From Candidatus Rifleibacteriota bacterium (GTDB lineage: Bacteria > Muiribacteriota > Ozemobacteria > Ozemobacterales > Ozemobacteraceae), in NCBI GenBank assembly GCA_012520995.1, contig JAAYNI010000018.1:1-64000 (forward strand): a DNA stretch of 64,000 nt. Direction: 5' to 3'. The position numbers were made by a program, and so were the translations under genes. Below the pieces are notes generated by a model. The model worked only from the letters and a program-made list of their open reading frames with translations, was not told the origin of the DNA and did not search any database. Positions 1-10,068 of the stretch are shown here, piece after piece. Within the stretch, counting starts at the first letter, position 1. The number at the start of each line of letters is the position of its first letter.

Positions 1-147
1 ATTTCCTCATTGGTTTTATGCCATTCAACTGCTATTAGGATTTGTTTTTCATATCAGAGTTTCAACTGTTTATTAGCTACTTAGAACAATTATCAGTTTC
101 AGTATTGAGTTCTAAACGATTTCATCACCAAGTAAGCACTAGCAACT

Positions 148-1407
148 TTAGTAGTTTGTTTTCACTTCAGTTCCAGGATAGTAAAAATTCAAAATTTCTA
201 TTGTTGTTTTACCTTTTTTAGCTAATCCGTCGGCTCCATATAGACACATACCAACTCCATCTCCTTCTCCTTTGCCAGTGTATTGAAGGGTTCTGCTCAT
301 GACTTCTTCTTTAAATCTGGCACTTTTGAAAGACTTGGATCCAAAAAACTTCTGAAGCTTTTTCAGAAATTCAATTCCAGAAATGATTTTAGATGATTTT
401 CCACTTATTTTTACAGATGTTATGCGTTCTTCGTTGTTGATTTGCTCAGGTTTCCAAGAGGTGTATAAATAGCTGGCTCCTGAAGCATAAGATAGCGATA
501 AAAAAGTTTCCAGTTCGCTTTTATTAATTTCAATAAGCCACCTAAATGATGGACTGTGCATGCAATTTTCTGCTTCTCCATGTCTATATACATCCGCTTG
601 GGCTATATGATAGGGCTCTTTAATACCATAAACGCTTTCCGAAGAAGATATTTTACCGCCGCAAGTATGATGATATCGCGGCAATATAATTTGGTTTTTA
701 TAGGTTAAAACTTTATTGGCTGTATGTTTTACAAGTATTTCCGGCAAAGTCTTGTTTGAGCCGATTCCTTGGTATTTGACGCAATGCCTTTGATTACAAA
801 TATCCACGCCTTCTGCTTTATGGAGTGAATTTCTTTTAAAATAGAGCAGCTTGGTTCTTAATGCAATAATATGTGCTTTTACAGCTTGCGAGTTGTTTGA
901 AAAGGCTTCCTGAGAGGCGACTGCGGCGAGGAGGCGATTCAAAGGCAATTGATTGATCAGGCGAATGCTGAAATTGTCTGCATCCTTTGTAAAAGAAAGT
1001 TCACCTTCAAAAAGCATAGGAGCTGATGGAGGAAAAGTAACGCTAATTAGATCTCCTCCTTTGAAAATTATTCTTTTATATTCAAAAGGCGATTCAGGCA
1101 TATTGCCTGCTCTAAAAGCAAGTCCTTTCTGTGACAATGTTATAAGAACATCTTGAGTTTCACCGAGAGTCATGGAGACACTTCTTGACAACTCTTTATT
1201 TTGTTCTTTATCTCGCAGTTTCTCTACAGGGTCAGCTAGTATAACTGTCCAATTTCCGGAATAAGACTGAAGTCTTGCGAAGGTTTTAGGCTGTTCTAAA
1301 TTGACAAGCACCTTAAAAAGTTCATCATCGCAAGAAGCTGCAAAGAGAGGAGAAATTATGAGGGTAAATGTCAAGAGAAGGAGATAGTATGGGAGTTTGC
1401 TTTTCAT
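148..1407 (-). CDS. SpoIID/LytB domain protein (secreted)
   Basis: Signal-peptide-like N-terminus; SpoIID-like motifs 'AAVASQEAF...AVKAHIIALRTKLLYF', 'HTCGGKISSSESVYG' and C-terminal 'GEGDGVGMCLYGADGLAKKGKTTIEILNFYYPGTEV'. Confidence 0.85.
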   Translation of the reverse strand: MKSKLPYYLLLLTFTLIISPLFAASCDDELFKVLVNLEQPKTFARLQSYSGNWTVILADPVEKLRDKEQNKELSRSVSMTLGETQDVLITLSQKGLAFRAGNMPESPFEYKRIIFKGGDLISVTFPPSAPMLFEGELSFTKDADNFSIRLINQLPLNRLLAAVASQEAFSNNSQAVKAHIIALRTKLLYFKRNSLHKAEGVDICNQRHCVKYQGIGSNKTLPEILVKHTANKVLTYKNQIILPRYHHTCGGKISSSESVYGIKEPYHIAQADVYRHGEAENCMHSPSFRWLIEINKSELETFLSLSYASGASYLYTSWKPEQINNEERITSVKISGKSSKIISGIEFLKKLQKFFGSKSFKSARFKEEVMSRTLQYTGKGEGDGVGMCLYGADGLAKKGKTTIEILNFYYPGTEVKTNY

Positions 1408-1408
1408 T

Positions 1409-2758
1409 TTATCCTTTTTGAATATTAAATAAATTTAGAAGTTTTAAAAAGAGGGTGATCAAAAAATTGGAGAGAATTTTGAATCTTGCTGAATACTTCA
1501 TTGATGATACCAGTCTAGGACTAGTTCTCATATATAGGCGATTTATTGCAGTTCCTGCTGGCAGAGAAAAGAGAACGTCCCGCCTGAATGCTCTCAGAGC
1601 TGCAATTTTTTTAGGCTCATTTTGGCATGCAAAGGAAGCTACAAAACACAGATAGTTTCCATCTCTTTTTTCGTAGTCAGGCGTAAAGTTCTGATCTTTA
1701 TTGTAAATCATAGCCCTAATGCTTTCAGCCCGCTCATTTTCTCCTAAATATTTTAGAGTCATATGAAAATTATTCAGCACTTCAATGTCAGAATGATCTA
1801 TGGTGAAAGCCATTTCATAAGCTTTTAAGGCTTGCAATAGATGTTTTTTTCCGAAAGTTGAGCCTGCGGCTATGCCTTTTTGAAGATAAAAGGCTCCTGC
1901 TTCTATTAAGAGCGGGTATTTTATATCTTCAATTTTCTTGGCTGTCTCGATAATCTCTGGCTGATCCTCTCCGTGAAGCCGCTGAAGGTTGTTTATTAGG
2001 GTGTCAGAGTCGCCGAATCTCTTAACTTTTGCTAAAGAAATAGCTTTCATCAGTTCCATCGATAATGGCAAATTTTTAATTCTTTTGTCGCGGTTTTCAA
2101 ACAGTTCTAAAAGCAGACTGTAAGAGGCATTGCTCCAAGCATTTTCTACATCTTGTACGAAGCTGTTATATTCCTCTTCGGGTATGGGATAAACTTGGGT
2201 AATTGGTGCCAGTATTTGGCGCTTCTGTAGAAGTTTTTCTTTTTTGATTTCTTCAATTGTTTGGCGAAATTCAGCAGCGCCTTTTGGATCATTGATTTGA
2301 GTACGGCATTCAGCAAGACCTATTAACGGCAATGTCGAATCAGGGAAGAGATGAGCTGCCTTGGCGAAATGGCCCTCAGCTTCGTTGGAAAGTTGTCTTA
2401 TTCTCTTTGAGAAGGTGATGCTGTTAGCATTTTTTTCCAATATAACTTTATCTTCTTTAATTTTTTTTAGAAGACTGTTGCCTTTATAAAGAAGATTGTC
2501 AAAATAATGTTTTTTTGCCGTAGCAGCCAAGGAAAGGTATTTTCTATCCTCGCCATATAGCTCTTTTAAACGGTCAATAATAAAATGACTTTCTTCAAAC
2601 TTCCGTTCTTTTTCAAAATCATTGTAAAGTTCTTCCAAAACCGTGATATCTGGTTTGAAATTCTGCTTTATATAGTCGTTGATTATCTTGTTAATAGCGT
2701 TCGCATTTCCGTTAAGGACTGCGAACTTTATAGAAGACTTGAAATTTTGCGAATTCAT
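1409..2758 (-). CDS. TPR-like repeat protein, probably co-transcribed with the SpoIID-like gene
   Basis: 449-aa ORF; helical repeat-like segments (e.g. 'AEGHFAKAAHLFPDSTLPLIGLAECRTQINDPKGAAEF', 'ALKAYEMAFTIDHSDIEVLNNFHMTLKYLGENERAESI'); 1-bp gap to the next gene. Confidence 0.6.
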   Translation of the reverse strand: MNSQNFKSSIKFAVLNGNANAINKIINDYIKQNFKPDITVLEELYNDFEKERKFEESHFIIDRLKELYGEDRKYLSLAATAKKHYFDNLLYKGNSLLKKIKEDKVILEKNANSITFSKRIRQLSNEAEGHFAKAAHLFPDSTLPLIGLAECRTQINDPKGAAEFRQTIEEIKKEKLLQKRQILAPITQVYPIPEEEYNSFVQDVENAWSNASYSLLLELFENRDKRIKNLPLSMELMKAISLAKVKRFGDSDTLINNLQRLHGEDQPEIIETAKKIEDIKYPLLIEAGAFYLQKGIAAGSTFGKKHLLQALKAYEMAFTIDHSDIEVLNNFHMTLKYLGENERAESIRAMIYNKDQNFTPDYEKRDGNYLCFVASFACQNEPKKIAALRAFRRDVLFSLPAGTAINRLYMRTSPRLVSSMKYSARFKILSNFLITLFLKLLNLFNIQKG

Positions 2759-2848
2759 GTGAATCTTTCTACTGTTGCTTATTAAGGTGAAAATAAGCTA
2801 TCATTTTAATAGAGGTTTGAAAAGAAAAGGAGAGGCAGAAAAATAAAG

Positions 2849-3859
2849 ATGCTCCCTACTAACAGATATTTGCCATTTATACTGATTTTCGTCTTAGTGA
2901 CTCCTATGATTTTCTCTGCTGTTTTCAGGGAAATACCTGTGTACAATGAATGGTATTTGTCTGATTCCAACTATAGACCTTCAAGACCTTTTTTTATTAT
3001 AAACGATCTTGATTTCTTCATCAATGAATGGGAGAAAGCTGGCTTCAAAGAAGATTATCCACATATAGATTTTGCAAAGTTTTCGATATTTGTATGGACT
3101 CCAGGGGCGACTGTGAAAAATTATGATCAGGTGCGTATAGAAAAAATCATTCACTTGCAAGATGGATTTATAGTCTTGATGGATCCATCTAAAGCCAAAT
3201 CGGGACGTGGCTTTTCCAGGCCTGTTTTATTTACCCTGGTTCCGAAAATTCAAAAATCAGATGTCTTTATCTATGACATTATTTATGATAACCGTGGAAA
3301 CATTAAAGATTATGACTTGAAATACACTCTCTGGAACATGGATGGCCTGCGAACAACCCCTATGGTAGTGTTAAAGCTGGATCCTCCAGAGAAACCGACT
3401 GTTGCTTTAGCTTCTATGAGCAGGGAAGAAAAGGTTAAGGCGGGCATTATTGCTGCTCCTTCTGTTTCTTCTCAGCCAACTGCAGTGTCTGCTCAAACGC
3501 AATCATTCTCTGAGAACAGAACGAAGACTCCTGCAACACAAAGCATACAGGTCTCTGCCCCCACCGTCAGAACCTCTTCTTATAGGCCGCAAACGCAAAT
3601 GAACACTACAACGCCAAACACTGTTTATAGTCCTGGAGCTTCGACAACCACATACAGTTCAAGAACTTCTGCAACTTCACAGGTTTATTCGAGACCAGCA
3701 GGTTCTCAGCAGAATACTAGAACTTCTGCTTCTGTTGCTAAGCAAAAATCGCCTATGACCTTGGAAGAAATGAATACTTCTCAAAGCAATGAGCTTATAG
3801 CTCCTCCAGGAATGACTGATGACGGGCTTTTCGGTTCAAAGTTTGATATAGAGTTTTGA
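2849..3859 (+). CDS. Hypothetical secreted protein with Ser/Thr-rich low-complexity C-terminal half
   Basis: 336-aa ORF, hydrophobic N-terminus, upstream 'aaggagagg' RBS-like sequence, S/T/Q-rich tail. Confidence 0.6.
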   Translation: MLPTNRYLPFILIFVLVTPMIFSAVFREIPVYNEWYLSDSNYRPSRPFFIINDLDFFINEWEKAGFKEDYPHIDFAKFSIFVWTPGATVKNYDQVRIEKIIHLQDGFIVLMDPSKAKSGRGFSRPVLFTLVPKIQKSDVFIYDIIYDNRGNIKDYDLKYTLWNMDGLRTTPMVVLKLDPPEKPTVALASMSREEKVKAGIIAAPSVSSQPTAVSAQTQSFSENRTKTPATQSIQVSAPTVRTSSYRPQTQMNTTTPNTVYSPGASTTTYSSRTSATSQVYSRPAGSQQNTRTSASVAKQKSPMTLEEMNTSQSNELIAPPGMTDDGLFGSKFDIEF

Positions 3860-3905
3860 GCTGTTTCAGAGTTGATTAAATAAAGAGTTTTTTTCGGAGA
3901 GGGAT

Positions 3906-4430
3906 ATGATTCAAGTCTACAAAGGTGACGGAAAAGGAAAAACTACTGCTGCTATAGGCCTTATAATAAGAGCCTTTGGACATGGGCGTAAACCGGCTAT
4001 GGTTTTATTCGACAAAGGAAGCATTAACTATAAGCATAGTGAGCTGATTATTTTTGACAGACTAGGTATACATTACCATATAACCGGTTGTGAGCGCATG
4101 AAACCTGACGGCACATTCCGTTTCGGAGTGACAGAAGCTGATAAGCGTGAAGCCAAACTTGGGATTGAATATGCGAAAGACATCATCAAAAATAAGAAAT
4201 ATGATCTTATAGTATTGGATGAAATTCTTTCAGCTGAATCATACGGTCTTCTTTCAACCGAGGATATTCTGGGACTCCTGGAACTCTATGACGGCAAAAT
4301 AGAGCTTGTATTGACGGGCAGAACAGACAATCAAATGATTCTGGACAAAGCTGATCTTGTAACCACTATGAAAAAGACCAAACATTATTTTGACGAAGGA
4401 CAAGAAGCACGCCCAGGAATTGAATATTAG
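3906..4430 (+). CDS. cobO: Cob(I)alamin adenosyltransferase, CobO/BtuR family
   Basis: 'MIQVYKGDGKGKTTAAIGLIIRAFGHGRKPAMVLFDKGS' P-loop and 'YDLIVLDEILSAESYGLL', typical of CobO/BtuR. Confidence 0.85.
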   Translation: MIQVYKGDGKGKTTAAIGLIIRAFGHGRKPAMVLFDKGSINYKHSELIIFDRLGIHYHITGCERMKPDGTFRFGVTEADKREAKLGIEYAKDIIKNKKYDLIVLDEILSAESYGLLSTEDILGLLELYDGKIELVLTGRTDNQMILDKADLVTTMKKTKHYFDEGQEARPGIEY

Positions 4431-4465
4431 CGCTGTGTTTCAGCTAAGCCCTGATTCCTTGGAGT

Positions 4466-7198
4466 TTAGTGCTTTGGCGATGTGGGGGAAGAATCCATTA
4501 TTGGTCCGCCAGAAGAATATCTTTGTCCCAAAGTTTCCTTGAAGTTTTTCTTGTCATTTGCATGCCTATAGGCTTCATCGTAAGAAATTCTCCTTGCTAT
4601 GACAGCATTTTCTAAGCATTTGTCAAGAGTTATCATGCCATCTTCTGTGCCGGTTTGCATCAAAGAGGTGATTTGTTCAAGTTTGTTATCTCTTATACAT
4701 CTTCTTATGGGAAGAGTGCCTATAAGGACTTCATAAATCAATACTCGGCCATCGGCAAGGTATGCAGGTACCAGTCTTTGTGAGATAATAGCTCTAAGTG
4801 TTGTGGACAGCTGCATTCTGATCATTTCTTGAATGTTTCCTGGAAAGCTTCCTACAACGCGGTTTACAGATTCATAAGCGGAGTTGGTGTGAAGAGTAGA
4901 GAAAACAAGGTGGCCTGTTTCAGAGGCGGTTAAAGCGAGTTTCATGGTTTCAGGGTCACGCATTTCTCCTACCAAGATTACGTCAGGGTCTTCACGTAAC
5001 GCGCTTCTCAAAGCGTTTTCAAAAGAAAGCGTATTAGAGCCCAGTTCTCTTTGGTTAACCACACATCTTTTATGGGGGTGGATAAATTCTATTGGGTCTT
5101 CAATTGTCATTATATGTTGGTAGGCTGTTCTGTTGATATGGTCTATTAATGCGGCTAATGTTGTTGATTTACCTGAGCCTGTTGCGCCTGTAACCAAGAC
5201 CAGTCCTGACTTGTTAGAGCAGATTTGCTCGCTGATAGATTCGTCAAGACCTATTTCTTTGAATGTTGGCACAGAATTAGGAATCATCCTGAAAACTCCG
5301 GCCATACCATTCTTTTGCATAAAGACGTTAACTCTGAAGCGTGTTCCGTCTTCAATTTCGTGTGAAAAGTCAAGTTCCATCCTTTGTTCAAAAACGCGTT
5401 TTTGTTCTTCATTCATAATGGAATAAAGAAGGAAACGGCTTTTTTCAGGGGTGACTGTTTCCGCTTGAGTTCTTATAAGCTCGCCGCTGACTCTAATAGA
5501 AGGAGGCAAGCCTGATGTCAGATGAAGGTCTGAACCTTTTACTTCTCTTAGGTAGTTCAAAAGGTCTCGCATGCTGGAAAGAGCTCCAATTATAGCAGAA
5601 GGTCTTAAAACTTTCTTTTGAACCGTGACATCGGACATAATTTCATGGGTTATGCTTCCTTCCTTTAGAAGGGCGTCCAACTGTTCTGGCGAGTATTTTG
5701 ATACTGTATTTACAAACTTTTCTTGTTCTAACTCTGTAGAGGAGTCGTAAAGGTATAGAAACGATGAAATACCTGGATAATCGCGTCTTTTGAATATTTC
5801 TCTTGACCAGTAGGCAATGTCTTTGTCTCTGTCAAAGCAGGAAAGCACAAGATCTTTAAGAAATGCTTCACGCGGATGTTTAGATAAAGCTTCAACTATT
5901 GTGTATCTTATTGTAGTATCACGGTCGTTCAACTTTAAAAGCAGCATGTTAGCCATAAGATCAAAGTTTTGCAATTTTGCGAAAGCTTCTATGGCACAGA
6001 TTTTTATCAGAGCCACTTTGGAGTTGTCTATCATGTAGAGAAGAGGCCTCAGAGCATCGCTTGAGCCGATTTCTCCCAACACCTCGATTGCTTGAATTGT
6101 CAATTGAGGATTCTCATCATCAAGTATTCTTAATAGGTGTTCAAGTGATATTACACCTAAGCTTACCAAGACAGATTTTGCATAGTTTTGTATAAAGACT
6201 ATGTCGCTATTAAGATACTTAATTATTTCCGGCACTATTTCAGGTCTTCTGACTTCAGAATAGGCGGTTAGTATAAAATAGGCCGTATCCATGTCTGTAC
6301 GGTTGAAAGTGTTTTTCAAAAACTCTACGACTTTTATTCCCATGGTGATGCCCAGATAACGCATTATAATTAGTTTTGCATGTCTCGCTGATGAAGCGAA
6401 AACGGAGAGCAAGGGTTTGAGGGCCTGCTCTCTCCATTTGCATAGAGCTTTTAATGCTTCTTCCCTGAGTATATCTGAGTCGTCATTTATAAATTCAATT
6501 AAGTGTTTGATTGCGATTTCGCCGCACATTTCGCCAAAAGCGGCTGCAATATAGGGTTTAAGATAGCCTGTCGGGTCGCTCTCAAGCATTTTTTGAAATA
6601 AGGGGCCTGCTGAGTTTTTAACCACCAAAGGAATTAGCTTCATACACTCGTATTTTGCTATTGTGGAAGAGGTTTGGAAAAATTCTTGGATGATAGGGTA
6701 TATGCCTTCGCCTTTAGATATTAAAAGTTGCTTTACAGCATTTTTTACCAACCAGCTGGGGTCTGTTATTAGTGGCAGCAGGGCTTTTATTGCTTCAGGA
6801 GTATCGGACTTGCCTACTTTGTCAATGGCTGTGATTCTAATTTCATCACTTTCTTTGCTGTTCAGAAGCTGGTAAACCTCATTTTCTTCTAAAAAGCCAA
6901 GTTCTATTAGAGTAAAGTAAGCCCAAAATCTGACTTGCGGTTGATTGGAGAGTCTAAATGGCGATAGAACGCTCTTAAGAACTGTCGGATATGCTGAAAC
7001 AGTCTGAACTGTTTTTTTCTGGATACTTTCATGTTTGGAGGAAACAGCTACTGGAAAAACAGCAGCTATGATTCGTCTCTGATTCTGAGAGTTTTGAACC
7101 TGCAAGACTTCTTCCAGTTTGGAGATTGCCTGCTCATTTTCTAAAAAATCCGAGCTTTTCAGTTTATCCAGAATACTTAAGGTAATTTCTTCAATCAT
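4466..7198 (-). CDS. HEAT-repeat protein fused to a PilT-type (type IV pilus retraction-like) ATPase
   Basis: N-terminal ~540 aa of HEAT-like repeats, then a PilT core: 'LREVKGSDLHLTSG', Walker A 'GATGSGKST', 'TIEDPIEFIH', Walker B 'DPDVILVGEMRDPET', His box 'TGHLVFSTLHTNSA'. Confidence 0.9.
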   Translation of the reverse strand: MIEEITLSILDKLKSSDFLENEQAISKLEEVLQVQNSQNQRRIIAAVFPVAVSSKHESIQKKTVQTVSAYPTVLKSVLSPFRLSNQPQVRFWAYFTLIELGFLEENEVYQLLNSKESDEIRITAIDKVGKSDTPEAIKALLPLITDPSWLVKNAVKQLLISKGEGIYPIIQEFFQTSSTIAKYECMKLIPLVVKNSAGPLFQKMLESDPTGYLKPYIAAAFGEMCGEIAIKHLIEFINDDSDILREEALKALCKWREQALKPLLSVFASSARHAKLIIMRYLGITMGIKVVEFLKNTFNRTDMDTAYFILTAYSEVRRPEIVPEIIKYLNSDIVFIQNYAKSVLVSLGVISLEHLLRILDDENPQLTIQAIEVLGEIGSSDALRPLLYMIDNSKVALIKICAIEAFAKLQNFDLMANMLLLKLNDRDTTIRYTIVEALSKHPREAFLKDLVLSCFDRDKDIAYWSREIFKRRDYPGISSFLYLYDSSTELEQEKFVNTVSKYSPEQLDALLKEGSITHEIMSDVTVQKKVLRPSAIIGALSSMRDLLNYLREVKGSDLHLTSGLPPSIRVSGELIRTQAETVTPEKSRFLLYSIMNEEQKRVFEQRMELDFSHEIEDGTRFRVNVFMQKNGMAGVFRMIPNSVPTFKEIGLDESISEQICSNKSGLVLVTGATGSGKSTTLAALIDHINRTAYQHIMTIEDPIEFIHPHKRCVVNQRELGSNTLSFENALRSALREDPDVILVGEMRDPETMKLALTASETGHLVFSTLHTNSAYESVNRVVGSFPGNIQEMIRMQLSTTLRAIISQRLVPAYLADGRVLIYEVLIGTLPIRRCIRDNKLEQITSLMQTGTEDGMITLDKCLENAVIARRISYDEAYRHANDKKNFKETLGQRYSSGGPIMDSSPTSPKH

Positions 7199-7354
7199 GG
7201 CTCAGGTGCCTTTCAGACTGTAATTTCCACATGATGCAGTTTGGATTGTACAACACTTTGTGTAATATAGCAAAATTTAGTATAATTCGAAGTATCGTTG
7301 GAAGAATATAACAAATTTTCTTTTGATTTGTCATCTTGCAAGAGGGCAGATAAT

Positions 7355-9580
7355 TTGAAGATAACAAGTATAAATAAAGTAACTGGACGTAGAACTGGTA
7401 TGGCTATAATGTTAGCTTTGCTGGTTTTTATGGTTTTATCTATTCTTGTTATGCACTTTTTTACAGTCAGCCAACAATCAAAGTATTCTTCTTATAGATT
7501 TATGCAAGCGGAGATTGCCAGACAGCTTGCTTTCTCAGCTCAAGACGAAGCTTTTTCTATTCTTAAAAACTCATTTATTTTTAGAGACAGCCCAACTGAT
7601 TATTACCAAGCTGTTCTCACACAAGAAGCCAGAAACAAAGAAATAGAGATTAAAACTCCTCAGACGGAAAACAATCTTTTGCCTAAGAAAATGCTTCTGA
7701 AAACTACTTTCAGGATAGCAGATTTCAAAAACACTAATCATGAAGGCGTATCTTTTTCCAATAATCGAGAAGGCATAGGCACTTTGGAGATTAAGACTGT
7801 TGTTCAGCCTGAGAAGGAGGAGAAAGGCAAGCATTTAAGCGGTGGCTTAGCTACTGTCATCAGACACTACGATTATAAAGTAATTACAATGATGTCTGAC
7901 AAACAAGATCCTGCTTACAGAGATTCAGGACGTTATAATGGCAATCAATTGCTTGATTATGTTTTATTTGTAAGAAATGCATCTGACAATTTCAACAGCT
8001 TGCAAGGAGCTTCTCTTAACCCTGGAAATCCTGATGATTCCCGAGAATTCGGCGCTATGTCCTCTGCTCTGGACATAACCGTTGATACTGGTTCTTCCGA
8101 AAATTTTGGAAAAGTTGCTTTTGCTACCAGATGGACTCATGAGCAGAAGACAAGGATAGGAGAACTCTTATATTTCAACCTCCCCAAGGACAATCCCTTG
8201 GTTAATCTTGATGAATCGCCGGTAAAAATAGATGAATTGAATAAATCTAATATTGATGCCTTCTTCCCGGCTTTTTTAGATGCTGTAAGGCAAGCTGTTT
8301 CCGAAAAAGGCGGAAATTTTATAAGCGCATCTGGTTACAAAGCTCATGTTTATGAAGTAAAGCGGCCTTTAATGAAAGATTTCTTTACTGCAGAACCCCA
8401 GGCTAAGGATGGAAAGATTCCAAGCAATCTTCGCATTATAGCGGCTATGACTTCATACTATCTGCTCGCTAAAAATCAGTTTCCCTCTAATTCTCCAGAT
8501 CTCATGGCAATTTTTCCAGGCACTTATAACCCTCAGATGAGCTTTTTATTCGAAGGACAACCTGTTAAAGCTGATCGCTTAAGCCAAATTTTTACTTCTC
8601 CGGTAAGCAGAAACTACATGTATTATAGATACATTACTCTTGATATATCTCAAATGACAGTAACCTATTCTTATAAAGCAGGTCTAACCACAAAAACTGA
8701 GACTGTAAATATAGGCTCATTGGGAGAAGCGGCCAGCGCTGTGGAAAAATTGGCAAAGCAGCAAATAGCATCTATAGATAACAATGCTTTTTCAGTACAA
8801 GGTTTGGGTGGAGATATGAAGTTTGATGTATTAAGAGACCTTTGGAATAATAACGCAAAAGACAGATTCCTTAGACTCGCTATTGATGAAAAGTATCTTC
8901 CGGAAGATGGCACTTTCAATCAGGATTACTTTCGTGATTTAAATAATAAACCCTTGAATACTTCTTTTGGCGAGACAAATGAGTTATATAAGGTTCCTCC
9001 TCCTTTTGCGAACTTTCAACTTTACTCAAGGCGCGGCTTACGCCTCTCTGAGCTTGAAACAGCGGGGTTCTTGGAGCGAACATCAGACAAAAATATATTA
9101 AAACTTGATGGCTTTATTGAATTGTTGCCAGAAGAAGATAAAGATTTTTCCGCCTTTATAACAGACTTTGGCGAGAAAAAGCCGCTTGAAATAGTCGGAC
9201 AAGGCGGTATAATTGCAAACTACATACGCATAAACTCTTCTGTAACACGAGCTAATGACAATGCTCTTTGTGTCTTCATGTGCACTCCTTATACCCATCA
9301 AGGCATTATTTATGTTCAAACAGAAGAAGAAATAAATGCTGTTTTAGTGGCTATGTCAAAAAGACGAAGCTATAATGACACCTTGCTTGAAATAGAAAAA
9401 AACATGAAACTTCGTGGAGCTGTTCTTGTTGATAATATGCCTTATTGGGGAACAAATTCTAATAAGAGCGAAATTATTTATGATCAAAGGCTTAATTCTA
9501 AAAACTTAAATTTAGTACACCTTGCTCCAGTAATTACCTTTGAGAGAGTAGTTGAAAGAGCCGAAGATGAGGGTATATGA
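7355..9580 (+). CDS. Large GspK/PilX-like minor pseudopilin
   Basis: ORF track starts at TTG 7298 without an RBS; TTG 7355 is preceded by AGAGGG (7341-7346) and gives the leader 'MKITSINKVTGRRTG|MAIMLALLVFMVLSILVMHFFTVSQQ', prepilin-like and lacking Glu5 as in GspK-type proteins. Confidence 0.7.
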   Translation: MKITSINKVTGRRTGMAIMLALLVFMVLSILVMHFFTVSQQSKYSSYRFMQAEIARQLAFSAQDEAFSILKNSFIFRDSPTDYYQAVLTQEARNKEIEIKTPQTENNLLPKKMLLKTTFRIADFKNTNHEGVSFSNNREGIGTLEIKTVVQPEKEEKGKHLSGGLATVIRHYDYKVITMMSDKQDPAYRDSGRYNGNQLLDYVLFVRNASDNFNSLQGASLNPGNPDDSREFGAMSSALDITVDTGSSENFGKVAFATRWTHEQKTRIGELLYFNLPKDNPLVNLDESPVKIDELNKSNIDAFFPAFLDAVRQAVSEKGGNFISASGYKAHVYEVKRPLMKDFFTAEPQAKDGKIPSNLRIIAAMTSYYLLAKNQFPSNSPDLMAIFPGTYNPQMSFLFEGQPVKADRLSQIFTSPVSRNYMYYRYITLDISQMTVTYSYKAGLTTKTETVNIGSLGEAASAVEKLAKQQIASIDNNAFSVQGLGGDMKFDVLRDLWNNNAKDRFLRLAIDEKYLPEDGTFNQDYFRDLNNKPLNTSFGETNELYKVPPPFANFQLYSRRGLRLSELETAGFLERTSDKNILKLDGFIELLPEEDKDFSAFITDFGEKKPLEIVGQGGIIANYIRINSSVTRANDNALCVFMCTPYTHQGIIYVQTEEEINAVLVAMSKRRSYNDTLLEIEKNMKLRGAVLVDNMPYWGTNSNKSEIIYDQRLNSKNLNLVHLAPVITFERVVERAEDEGI

Positions 9581-10068
9581 ACTTGAGAAAAAATTCTAAA
9601 GCTTTCACTATGCCAGAAATTTTAATAGCATTGATCTTTCTTTCTTTGGCTAGCGTGGCTTACTTTTCTTTAAATCGAGCTAATACTCGCACATCTATGA
9701 ATGCCTACTATGAAATGATGGCATTCTCTTTAGCGCGCGAACCTATAGAAGTATACAGAACCTTGGGTTATGACGTTTTAGCTGAATTGGCTGAAAGAGA
9801 AGAAATAGGTATTGCGGAATATCCTATAGGTAAAGACATGCGAACTGCTGTAAAATGCAAACTGGGCGATCAGATGCAATATCCAATTGATGCGGAAAAC
9901 TTTGAACGGGAGATACTTTTGGAACATGATAAGGGCAAAAAAGATGAAAGAGTGCCTTTTGTTAAAATAACAGTCAACATTTACCCTGTGGAGAATAAAA
10001 AAATCTCAAAGTTTATAGTAAAGCCGTTACTTGAGCTTTCTGGAATTGTGGCGAGAAACATAAGGTGA
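9577..10068 (+). CDS. Type IV prepilin-like protein (GspI/PilV-like)
   Basis: 'MNLRKNSKAFTMPEILIALIFLSLASVAYFSL' class III leader with Glu5; ATGA overlap with upstream gene. Confidence 0.8.
   Translation: MNLRKNSKAFTMPEILIALIFLSLASVAYFSLNRANTRTSMNAYYEMMAFSLAREPIEVYRTLGYDVLAELAEREEIGIAEYPIGKDMRTAVKCKLGDQMQYPIDAENFEREILLEHDKGKKDERVPFVKITVNIYPVENKKISKFIVKPLLELSGIVARNIR

Noticed and set aside
148-1407. Evidence that the organism sporulates
   Set aside because: SpoIID/LytB domains are widespread in non-sporulating bacteria, and no other sporulation gene is in the window; SpoIIE-type phosphatases are also general signalling proteins.
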